Below the pieces are notes generated by a model. That model was not told where the DNA came from. It ran no database searches and saw only the letters and a program-made list of their open reading frames with translations. From assembly GCA_030537795.1 (NCBI GenBank), contig JAUNVE010000008.1, positions 1 to 62,247 of the forward strand: a stretch of 62,247 bases of DNA, given 5' to 3'. The DNA comes from Actinomycetaceae bacterium. GTDB lineage: Bacteria > Actinomycetota > Actinomycetes > Actinomycetales > Actinomycetaceae. This document shows, piece after piece, positions 8,518-16,813 of the stretch (position 1 is its first letter; every line of letters starts with the position of its first letter). The position numbers and the translations under genes were made by a program.

Positions 8518-10134
8518 TTATCTGTTCGGAGCAAGAGTGATATCGCCCGTGTCTACGTCAACGCTGAGCAAGGAAAATACCCCGGCGGTACCGGGTGTCA
8601 ACGGTTTCTCCACGGTTGCCGTGATGGCGGGCTCGGACAGCATAACCGTAGATTGTGTTTCATCCGTTTCCACGACCACGCCCTCGTAGGTACTTCCCTC
8701 TCGCCCCTTCATCATGAGTGCTTGGATGACGGCGAGTGCGCGACGTGACGCCTGACTTGCCCGCTGATTTGTACGTGCCATAGTGGAGGGAAGGTCGTCA
8801 AGAGCGTCGCGCACCCATTCGGGAACGTCACGGTGAGCGCTATGAGCTAGGCATACTTCTTCTCCGTAGCGATCGACGAGTCTGCGTAGCGGCGCGGTTA
8901 CGTGAGCATATTCCGCGGCGATAGCTCCGTGGATAATACCGTCTGAAGCGGAGGCCGGTAACGGTTTCGTATCCTTAACTCCAAAGGATCGATATCCAGC
9001 GCCGCGAAATAGCGTGGTTGCTTCGAGTAAAAACGCAGCGTGCGCCGGGATAGTGGGGTCGAGTTCACGCACCATGTCAGGATAGGTTTCGTCGGCAGGC
9101 CAGTCGATTCCAAGAGCTTGCGCGATGCGGCGCAGACGGTTTAAATCTGCCTCGGTGGCAGGCTGTAGGGTTCGCATAATGCCGATATTGGCCGCCCGCA
9201 TATGTTGCGCCGCTTGGATCCCGGTGAGCAGCGACATCTGCGCATTCCATTCTTCCACCGGACTATTCGAGCGATAGGCCAATGTGTACATTCCGTTTGC
9301 AGATTGAATTTCTTGTTCTGGGATGGGAGCTGAAACTCCTCCTCGGGCAGCCTCACGTGCCAACCGGAGATTTCCTATTTTTTCAAGGAGGGCGACAAAT
9401 TGGGCCGGCACTTTTGCCGGCAGGTCTGCCTGACCGCGCCACACGGCATCGACGAACTCATAGGAAAGTTTAGCTCTAGAACGCACAATCGCCCGGTCGA
9501 CCCGTGAGTGGGTGACGTGCCCTTCGGCATCGAGCAACAGGCTCCAAACACATGCGGGTGCGACACGCTCCGGTAGTAGGGAGGCCGCCCCGTGGCTCAG
9601 TACAAGTGGATGTAGTGGAATTGCTTCGTCAGGCAGGTATACGGTTGTCCCTCGTTCCCAAGTCTGCCGGTCTAGGGCGCTTCCGGGGCGGATAAAAGTG
9701 GGGACAGAAGCAATGGCGTAGTTGACTAGATAGCGGCCGTGAGGTGCGTTTTCTCCCAGGTCAGCCAGATAGATGGCTTGATCGAGATCGCGCGATTGGG
9801 CTGGATCTATGGTGACAAATGGTATTGCTGTAGCGTCGTATTCTGGCAGGGCGGCATGGTGCAGGTGGGTGATACCCCGCCAGTCGACGTGCAGTGGTTG
9901 CTCACGTACCGCGTATACGGGATTCGCAACCTGCGCGACATCAGCCTCCCAGGTGTCTTCACCGCGCGGTAGTGACTCGGTCAGTTGTTGTCATTCGGCC
10001 GCGGCATTATCTGCTTCCGCCTGCGCTTCAGCAGAGAAGTCGAGAGGAATAGCTAACTCGCTGCGCAGTGCATTGAGTCGGGGGACAAGTTCTTCGTGTC
10101 CAACGGCGATTTCAGGGAGTTTCCGGCGTACCAT
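8518..10134 (-). pseudogene. RNB-domain ribonuclease (RNase II family) interrupted by an in-frame TGA
   Basis: The frame encodes an RNase II/R-type 3'-5' exoribonuclease of about 538 residues. The ATG at 10134 has AAGGA six bases upstream and lies inside the end of mnhG. Codon 48 is TGA (9991-9993), after which the same frame continues to the stop at 8518. After the TGA come the catalytic aspartate loop FVTIDPAQSRDLDQA, then SPVEEWNAQMSLLTG and the strongly conserved YAHVTAPLRRLVDRYG. No ATG, GTG or TTG is available between the TGA and a TTG at 9537, which lies beyond the catalytic loop. Re-initiation would therefore give an inactive fragment. Either the gene is broken, the stop is read through (TGA-C is a leaky context), or the base is a sequence error. 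The family's usual AIAD after the loop reads AIAS here. Confidence 0.85.
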
Positions 10135-10507
10135 TCCGTTCCTTTTCTCTCGCGCCTGAATGCGATCTGTCCGTTACGGCAGCGATATCTTCGGCGAGCT
10201 CGTCGACGACGAGGCATTCGAAGTCAGCTTGTTCGGTACGGTAAGCGGAGCGGGCCATCAGGTGAGCACCAATGGGGGCACTGATTGTTTGCAAGATAAC
10301 CATGAGAATCGCAACCGCTATCCACTGGGGTGTACGCAGTGACAGCATAAGGCCCATTGCAATGAGGAATACGCCGAGCCACTGTGGCTTAGCGGCAGCG
10401 TGCATGCGCGAGTAGAGGTCGGGAAGTCGCACCAATCCGACCGAGGCGATCAGCAGGAATGTTGAGCCCGCCAGCAGACTGAGGGCACCCAGATAGTCGA
10501 ATATCAT
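10112..10507 (-). CDS. mnhG: Mrp-type Na+/H+ antiporter subunit G
   Basis: This is a small membrane subunit (131 residues) of the multi-subunit monovalent cation/proton antiporter. Three hydrophobic helices lie at about residues 5-28, 38-58 and 62-85, with the family motif GLVRLPDLYSRMHAAAKPQ after the first. The tail of about 45 residues is polar and longer than in many homologues. It overlaps mnhF by four bases upstream, and the start of the RNB ribonuclease frame downstream by 23 bases. Confidence 0.93.
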   Translation of the reverse strand: MIFDYLGALSLLAGSTFLLIASVGLVRLPDLYSRMHAAAKPQWLGVFLIAMGLMLSLRTPQWIAVAILMVILQTISAPIGAHLMARSAYRTEQADFECLVVDELAEDIAAVTDRSHSGAREKERNGTPETP

Positions 10508-10914
10508 AGCTCCTCCTTTTCTGCCGGTTGCGATGCCCTAGCTGCTTGGCGTGCTTGACGTTCTTCCGCATGCAGTTCGGCTTGGGCTTCACGCAATAGT
10601 CGCCTATGCTCGGCTCGTGCTTCGTCGGGGGTGAGGATTCTTTTTTGCCTGTCAACGCGTTCCGAAAACCGTCCAATGGTGACGGCGTAGAGGAATCCGA
10701 TTAGTGTAAAAATAATGGTGAGAACCATGACATCGTCGCGTTTGGTGGCAACGGCTACCAGAGCCGTTAGGCCGATGGCTCCCACCGCAATGACATCGGA
10801 TGCGACGGCCCGATCGAGGAGTGTGGGGCCAAGTGTCAGTCGCACCAGCGTGATGAGGAACGTCGCAATAATGACGCCACCGGTGAATAGGTGAAGGAAT
10901 TCAAGCAGTGTCAT
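10504..10914 (-). CDS. mnhF: Mrp-type Na+/H+ antiporter subunit F
   Basis: This 136-residue protein has three predicted helices in its first 85 residues, the PTLLDRAVASDVIAVGAIGL motif of MnhF/PhaF, and a charged Glu/Arg-rich tail of about 45 residues that is longer than usual. It overlaps mnhE and mnhG by ATGA on each side, as throughout this operon. Confidence 0.93.
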   Translation of the reverse strand: MTLLEFLHLFTGGVIIATFLITLVRLTLGPTLLDRAVASDVIAVGAIGLTALVAVATKRDDVMVLTIIFTLIGFLYAVTIGRFSERVDRQKRILTPDEARAEHRRLLREAQAELHAEERQARQAARASQPAEKEEL

Positions 10915-11450
10915 AAGGTGATTCCTCTGTTTTTGAGTTCTTCACGCGAACCGAAGGCTCGGAGCACGCGTAGTTCCTGCCCGCGGGTGGTGGCGCGGAC
11001 TCCGTCGGGCCCGCCCTGTGCGTCGATGTCAAATACGTGGAGATAAATAATCGATTTGTCACGATCGATGGAAACCACGATGGTGCCGGGTACCAGATTG
11101 GTCATAGCGACCACAATGGCAACAATAATTTCGTCGTCACTGCGAAGAGGGATACGCACCAGCGAACATCGATAGGAACGTCCCGTCACTACGATAACAG
11201 CGACATGCACGGCTGCGAGGACCATGTCCCATAGGAACCGCAGAGCGAGGATTGTCGTATGCCACGGATGAATATTGCGGATAAATCCGGAGTGGGGCAA
11301 GGGAAATAGGAGTTGCACGCCAAGTGCGACGATGATTCCACCGATTATGGTTAATGCGTTGAGATTGGCGAAAAGGAGCAGCCAAATGGCGAAAAGCCAG
11401 GTGGTGACAAACAGTGAGATACGACGCCCTCCTCGCTGGTGTCTACTCAT
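10911..11450 (-). CDS. mnhE: Mrp-type Na+/H+ antiporter subunit E
   Basis: This 179-residue membrane subunit has two to three N-terminal helices, then the cytoplasmic MnhE domain with MTNLVPGTIVVSIDRDKSII and YLHVFDID. The subunit is needed for assembly or stability of the complex in characterised Mrp systems. It overlaps mnhD and mnhF by four bases each. Confidence 0.93.
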   Translation of the reverse strand: MSRHQRGGRRISLFVTTWLFAIWLLLFANLNALTIIGGIIVALGVQLLFPLPHSGFIRNIHPWHTTILALRFLWDMVLAAVHVAVIVVTGRSYRCSLVRIPLRSDDEIIVAIVVAMTNLVPGTIVVSIDRDKSIIYLHVFDIDAQGGPDGVRATTRGQELRVLRAFGSREELKNRGITL

Positions 11451-13348
11451 CGGGCTCCTCCTTTCGAAAATGATTCGGTCAGCACACGCATGTTTTCCAT
11501 CAGGTTGAGATAGAACACCATCTCATCGCTGGTGGAGTCTGCTTTCAAAGGTGGCCTCCACTCGTAGCGCCACTGGTCGCCGCGTTTGGGGCGGATCTCG
11601 GTGTGAGTTTCAACGTCATCACGCGAGGCGTCTTCAATAGTTGCTTGACGAGCGGAGGCCGCGAAGTCTCGCAGTTGTTGCGGAGCATCTTGAGCGAAAT
11701 ACTGACTTTCCCCCGTCCCGCGTCCATTGGGCAGCAGGACGGCATGAAGATAGGTGGAACGGTCCATTTGATCGAGGGCAGCCGAATGGGCATATCCGAA
11801 GAGGTTGCCGGCGTAGACACTCATGGCCACCATAACGACGATAAGTGTTCCGGCCGAGGCGTACATCAAACGTGAAGCCCCCTGCGCAGCCTGTTCGCGG
11901 CGGGTGCGTGAGGCGTGCAGAAGAGATTCTGCTTCTTCAGCTCGTGCGGTGGCTGTCTCAATTGTGCGGACAACAGCTCGCCGTTGGCGTTTAGACAGGG
12001 CTTTACGTATATCTGTGTCGGTAACGTGGGTGACGCCGCTGGGCTGCCAGAACGCGAAGTTCCACACTTTAATAACCGCGTATAGGGTGAGGAATGATGT
12101 GAGCATACCGGCAGCCAAAAGTGCGTATCCTTGCCAGTGTCCCTGCGTCACCGATGCCTGCGCCAATCCGAGTTTCCCGATGAATCCGGGAAGCGGTGGG
12201 ATACCAATCAAGTTGAGTGCCGCCACGAAGAACATACCCGATAAGAGCGGATAGTTTTTGGCCAGGCCACCGAGTGTACGTAGCGATGTTGACCCCATAT
12301 GTCGTTCAACCAGCCCGACAAGAAGAAATAGTGTGGTTTGCACGAGAATGTGATGGGCGGCGTAGAAGATAGCAGCGCCCACTCCCTGCTTGTTGACCAG
12401 GGCTAGTCCCCAGATCATGAAACCGATATGCGATACGAGTGTAAATGAAAGCAAACGACGAATATCGTCCTGCGCGACCGCCCCGAGAATACCGATAATC
12501 ATCGTTGCTATACCTACGACGGTCAGTAAATTCTCCAGTCCCTGGCCGGGGAATAGGAGGATTTGTAGCCGGATGAGGGCGTAAATTCCCACCTTGGTTA
12601 ATAGACCAGCGAATACCGCCGTGACCGGGGCGGGGGCGGTGGGATAGGAGTCGGGAAGCCAGGCTGCCAGCGGGAATACCGCGGCTTTGATTCCGAAAGC
12701 GACGAGCAGAACCAGTTGGATGGTGAGGGCAATGCTCGGGTCAATTTCTCGCAACCGCGTTGACAGTTGCGCCATGTTAACCGTCCCGGCCGCCGCGTAG
12801 GTGAGCGCGATGCCGATGAGGAAGATCGCTGACGATACCAGAGAAACGATGACGTATACGGTGCCGGCGCGGGTTCGCCCTCGCGTGCCTCCCAGGGTAA
12901 TAAGAACGAAGGACGCGGCGAGTAGAATTTCAAATCCGACGTACAAGTTAAATAAGTCGCCGGTGAGAAAAGCATTTGATACCCCGGCAATGAGGATGAG
13001 GTAGGTCGGGTGGTAGATGGCTACCGGAACATCGGGATCAGTATCCGATAGATTTTGTGCCAGTGAATACACCAGCACCGCAAGCGTCACAATCTGTGAA
13101 ACGACGAGCATGAGGGCGGATAGTCTGTCGGCCACGAGAGTGATGCCGATGGGGGCTGACCAGGAGCCGACATCGAGCACGATGGGCGCGGAGTTGGCGC
13201 CGATTGCCAGCGTGATTCCAACTCCCAGTACCGTCATCATGGTTAGAAGCGAAATAAATTGCTGCAGGCGCGGCCGCGGCCCAGCGACCAGAGCGAGCCC
13301 GGCCGACAGGAGCGGCAAAAGCACGGGGATGGGAAGCATCCAGTTCAT
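11447..13348 (-). CDS. mnhD: Mrp-type Na+/H+ antiporter subunit D
   Basis: This is a 633-residue polytopic protein homologous to the proton-pumping NuoN/NuoM-like subunits. The conserved core runs over about the first 450 residues, with the motifs FEILLAASFVLITLG, KAAVFPLAAWLPDSYPTAPAPVTAVFAG and HIGFMIWGLAL. Beyond this lies a charged cytoplasmic linker of about 60 residues and one more helix, so the protein is longer than typical MnhD (about 500 residues). It works with subunit A in cation/proton exchange at the cytoplasmic membrane. Overlaps of four bases join it to mnhC and mnhE. Confidence 0.95.
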   Translation of the reverse strand: MNWMLPIPVLLPLLSAGLALVAGPRPRLQQFISLLTMMTVLGVGITLAIGANSAPIVLDVGSWSAPIGITLVADRLSALMLVVSQIVTLAVLVYSLAQNLSDTDPDVPVAIYHPTYLILIAGVSNAFLTGDLFNLYVGFEILLAASFVLITLGGTRGRTRAGTVYVIVSLVSSAIFLIGIALTYAAAGTVNMAQLSTRLREIDPSIALTIQLVLLVAFGIKAAVFPLAAWLPDSYPTAPAPVTAVFAGLLTKVGIYALIRLQILLFPGQGLENLLTVVGIATMIIGILGAVAQDDIRRLLSFTLVSHIGFMIWGLALVNKQGVGAAIFYAAHHILVQTTLFLLVGLVERHMGSTSLRTLGGLAKNYPLLSGMFFVAALNLIGIPPLPGFIGKLGLAQASVTQGHWQGYALLAAGMLTSFLTLYAVIKVWNFAFWQPSGVTHVTDTDIRKALSKRQRRAVVRTIETATARAEEAESLLHASRTRREQAAQGASRLMYASAGTLIVVMVAMSVYAGNLFGYAHSAALDQMDRSTYLHAVLLPNGRGTGESQYFAQDAPQQLRDFAASARQATIEDASRDDVETHTEIRPKRGDQWRYEWRPPLKADSTSDEMVFYLNLMENMRVLTESFSKGGAR

Positions 13349-13809
13349 GACTTTTCCTCACCGTGTTCAACAGCTTCCGCATCGTAGTCAATGCCGGCGT
13401 CTTCCGTGCCGGTTACCTGTTCGGTTACGGTTTCGTCGATGCGTTTCTTCGCCGTACGTCGGGCGAGTCGACGGTCTTCAACATCGTCAATAACTTCGTC
13501 ATGGCCGGTCAGGCGCCAGGATCGATAGGCCAATGCCATACCGAATGCGGTGGTTCCCAGTCCGATAACGATGGCCGTGAGCATCATGGCTTGCGGAAGA
13601 GGGTCAGACATACTTGCCGGATCGGTACCATCGAGGAGGGCGGGGCGCCCTGCCGGCCCTCCGGAGGCAAGGAGGAGCACATTCACACCGTGCGCCATCA
13701 GTGACAGTCCAATGACTATGCGGGTAAGGGTGCGTTCAAGGACCAGGTAGGTGCCGCATGCGACCAGCACACCCGCCAGTACGATCATGGTCAGCGATGG
13801 TGTAGTCAT
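13345..13809 (-). CDS. mnhC: Mrp-type Na+/H+ antiporter subunit C
   Basis: This NuoK-like subunit of 154 residues has three helices at about residues 5-25, 30-50 and 75-97, with the family motif RIVIGLSLMAHGVNVLLLASGG. A charged tail of about 50 residues (acidic and Arg-rich) follows the last helix. It starts at ATG 13809 inside the end of mnhA and overlaps mnhD by four bases. Confidence 0.94.
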   Translation of the reverse strand: MTTPSLTMIVLAGVLVACGTYLVLERTLTRIVIGLSLMAHGVNVLLLASGGPAGRPALLDGTDPASMSDPLPQAMMLTAIVIGLGTTAFGMALAYRSWRLTGHDEVIDDVEDRRLARRTAKKRIDETVTEQVTGTEDAGIDYDAEAVEHGEEKS

Positions 13810-16658
13810 AGCTTCACCTGCTTGCTTTCCGACCTGTCCGCGCGGCGCGCCTCGTCACGATCGCGGTCGATTTGTGCTCCCAGGGCGGTGATGAGGTCGA
13901 GTACCAGCGCAAGTACGAGAATATACACGCCGATGTCTACGACGAGGGCGGATGTGAAGTGGAGTTCACCGAGCACTCCCAATCCAATATTGATTTCGGT
14001 GGATTGCAGGACGGTGTTGCCAAATGCCAGCGGTAGCGCACCACCGGCTGCCGCAATGAAAAGTCCGAAACCGAGTAGTCGCCCGGGATTCACAGGCATG
14101 GCTTCGCCCAGCTCAAAGCGTCCGCCGGCCATGTAGCGCAAAATGAGTGCGATTCCCGCCAGGGTGCCTCCAGCGAATCCGCCGCCGGGGTGGTTGTGAC
14201 CGATAAGGGTGATCCACACGGAAGCTACGATCATCGTGGGAAATAGGATGCGAGTGCCGATTTCCAGCATGACGGAGCGCTGGTTGGCTGTGAGATGTCC
14301 GGCTGCGGACAGCCAGCGACCCGGTTGCAGGCGTACGCGTTCGATAGCCCGCGAACGACCCGTCAGGTAGATGAGTGATGCCACCCCGGTGGCGGTGACC
14401 AGCAGGACCGACAGTTCTCCCACGGTATCCCATGCACGCACGTCCACGAGGATGACGTTGACGACGTTTTCGCCGGCACCGAAGGTAGCTGCTTCAGCGG
14501 GAATAAGGTGTGAAACCGGGTCGGCAACGCGAGCTTGGGTAGCGAAAATAGCGGCTGCGGAGACGGTGGTTCCTAGCAGGGCGGCTATGGTGAATCGCAC
14601 CCAGCGTGTGGCCACCAGTGGTCGGTCGGAAAAGTAGACCGGCAGGGAACGTAGGACGAGTACGAATACCACCAATGACACGACTTCGATAACTAGCTGA
14701 GTGAGTGCCAGATCGGGGGCGCCGTAGGACATGTAGAGCAGGGCTATGCCCGAACCAACGACCCCCAGAGCCAATACGGCCTTCATTCGACGCCGCGCCC
14801 GCAACGTGATCATCGCGGCCAAACCTATAGTCACGGCAATGGCTACTTGTAGCGGTGAGTCCCACAGGCGCAAGCGCAATTCGTTGGCTTCGATGTTGAG
14901 TAGCGCCCAGCCCAGTGCCACCACCAGCACTGTCATGATGGTTGATATATCCCACGGAAGGGAGCCGCGCTGAACGAGGGCGGTTACGCGTGAGGCCAGC
15001 ATTTCGAGTTCGAGCAAGCTCCAGCGATACAGTTCTGTTACCTGCATCCGCTTTGGCGAAATTCGGCGCTGAATGCGGGCGACGAGCGGGCGTTTCCACA
15101 TCATTAGCGCCCCGCCCAGCAGAATGACGGTGGTGACGATGGCGGGGCCAAGACCCGACCAGAGCGCAAGTTGCACGTCCCCTCTGTGCTTATCGGCCAT
15201 GTGAGTTGTCACTGTGTTCAGCCATCCGGGGTGGAGGGAAGCAAAACTAGCGACAGCAAGTAGCACAATGGGGGCGAGTGATAGCACCGGTGCCGGCTCG
15301 ACCTTCATATCTACCACGTTGCGTTTATTGGCAAAGGCCCCCCACCAGTAGCGCCACGAGTAGGCAATAGTGAGCATTCCACCGAGGGTGAGGGTAGCCA
15401 AAGCCGCACTTTCGGGGCCTTCAGTTGACGCCCAGGGGGCGTCAGTTCCATTGAGAAAGACGGTGATAAGTCCTTCTTTGCCGAGGTAGCCTAGCAGCGG
15501 AGGAACACCGGCCATTGATGTCGCGCATATGGCGGCCGCCGCCGCGAGTAGCGGGGTATGGCGTTTGAGGTTGCTGAGATCTCGTAGGTCGCGGGTGCCG
15601 GTGGTTTTTTCCACCAAACCGACGCTCATGAATAAGGCTGATTTAAAAACAGCGTGTGCGATGAGCATCGCCATACCGGCGGCGAAAGTGGCGGCTGTCC
15701 CCCATCCGACCGCCGCGGTGATGAGGCCGAGTTGAGATACGGTTCCGTAGGCGAGAATGAGTTTGAGGTCGAACTGGCGAAGCGCGCGATACCCTCCGAC
15801 CAGCATGGTGGTGAGCCCGAGTATGACAATAATCGGTGACCAGCCGGGGATAAAGGTAAATCCAGGCGTAAGCCGAGCCACCAGGTAGACACCGGCTTTG
15901 ACCATCGCAGCGGCATGGAGATAGGCGGATACCGGGGTGGGGGCGGCCATCGCACCGGGAAGCCAGAAATGATGTGGCACCAGCGCCGACTTTGATGCCG
16001 CGCCGAGGATGACGAGGATGGCTGCGGTGATCACGGGTGCTGAGTTGTTGTGGTAGAGACCGATGCGAGTGGCTTCGACCAGTGTGGAGATGCGGTAGGA
16101 ACCACCCGGCGCATGTGCGAGTATGACAAATCCGGCGAACATGGCGAGTGATCCCAAGCTGGTGACGTGGATTGCTTGACGCGCCGCTGCCCGCGCTACA
16201 CGCCGATCGTAGTGATGGCCGATAAGAAGAAAAGACAGCACCGTTGTCATTTCCCAAAACAGGTACACCATCATTAAGTGGTCGGAGGTCACCAATGCGA
16301 GCATCGCCGCCGCAAAGGCGGTAAATATTGCGGAAAAGCGACCCAGTGCTGCCGCGTTAGCGGAAAAATAGCGGGAGGCGTACACCATAACGAGGGCGCC
16401 GATTCCGCCCACGATAATGGTCATTAACCAGCTGAGAGGGTCAAGCCGGAAAGCGATTTCGAGTTCCATACCCGGCACCCAGGAGGCGACATATTCGGGT
16501 GGGTGATCGGAAAATGAAGCGGAGGTATTCCACACAGCCCATACTGCGGCAGAGGCGGGAGCCGTGGCCAATACGAGCAGAACATTACGCCCAATTTTTC
16601 GCGCTAGGAGCGGGCCGGCAACCGCAGCTACTATATGGAGAGCTAAGAGATAGGGCAC
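13806..16658 (-). CDS. mnhA: Mrp-type Na+/H+ antiporter, fused subunits A and B
   Basis: This is the largest subunit (950 residues), related to NuoL at its N-terminus. Motifs include YLFWEMTTVLSFLLIGH, KSALVPHHFWLPGAMAAPTPVSAYLHAAAMVKAGVYL and LGLITAAVGWG. The MnhB-like part occupies about residues 790-950, with LIGHNHPGGGFAGGTLAG, the signature of that domain. The A-B fusion is common in actinobacteria. The start is GTG at 16658. It opens a six-gene operon joined by four-base overlaps and is divergent from the membrane Fe-S protein. The complex exchanges Na+ for H+ and serves pH and salt tolerance. Confidence 0.95.
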   Translation of the reverse strand: MPYLLALHIVAAVAGPLLARKIGRNVLLVLATAPASAAVWAVWNTSASFSDHPPEYVASWVPGMELEIAFRLDPLSWLMTIIVGGIGALVMVYASRYFSANAAALGRFSAIFTAFAAAMLALVTSDHLMMVYLFWEMTTVLSFLLIGHHYDRRVARAAARQAIHVTSLGSLAMFAGFVILAHAPGGSYRISTLVEATRIGLYHNNSAPVITAAILVILGAASKSALVPHHFWLPGAMAAPTPVSAYLHAAAMVKAGVYLVARLTPGFTFIPGWSPIIVILGLTTMLVGGYRALRQFDLKLILAYGTVSQLGLITAAVGWGTAATFAAGMAMLIAHAVFKSALFMSVGLVEKTTGTRDLRDLSNLKRHTPLLAAAAAICATSMAGVPPLLGYLGKEGLITVFLNGTDAPWASTEGPESAALATLTLGGMLTIAYSWRYWWGAFANKRNVVDMKVEPAPVLSLAPIVLLAVASFASLHPGWLNTVTTHMADKHRGDVQLALWSGLGPAIVTTVILLGGALMMWKRPLVARIQRRISPKRMQVTELYRWSLLELEMLASRVTALVQRGSLPWDISTIMTVLVVALGWALLNIEANELRLRLWDSPLQVAIAVTIGLAAMITLRARRRMKAVLALGVVGSGIALLYMSYGAPDLALTQLVIEVVSLVVFVLVLRSLPVYFSDRPLVATRWVRFTIAALLGTTVSAAAIFATQARVADPVSHLIPAEAATFGAGENVVNVILVDVRAWDTVGELSVLLVTATGVASLIYLTGRSRAIERVRLQPGRWLSAAGHLTANQRSVMLEIGTRILFPTMIVASVWITLIGHNHPGGGFAGGTLAGIALILRYMAGGRFELGEAMPVNPGRLLGFGLFIAAAGGALPLAFGNTVLQSTEINIGLGVLGELHFTSALVVDIGVYILVLALVLDLITALGAQIDRDRDEARRADRSESKQVKL

Positions 16659-16813
16659 GGCCTCATCCTCGCCATCTACGTATAGTTCGGGCTGGTTATC
16701 GGGTTGATATTCATCTGTTAGGGTAGCTTGTTTTTGAGGGCCGTGACTAAAAAGGCGATAATGCGGACAGAGAAAAATAGTTGCCGACTCTACCGGATAA
16801 GGAGCGTGATCGA

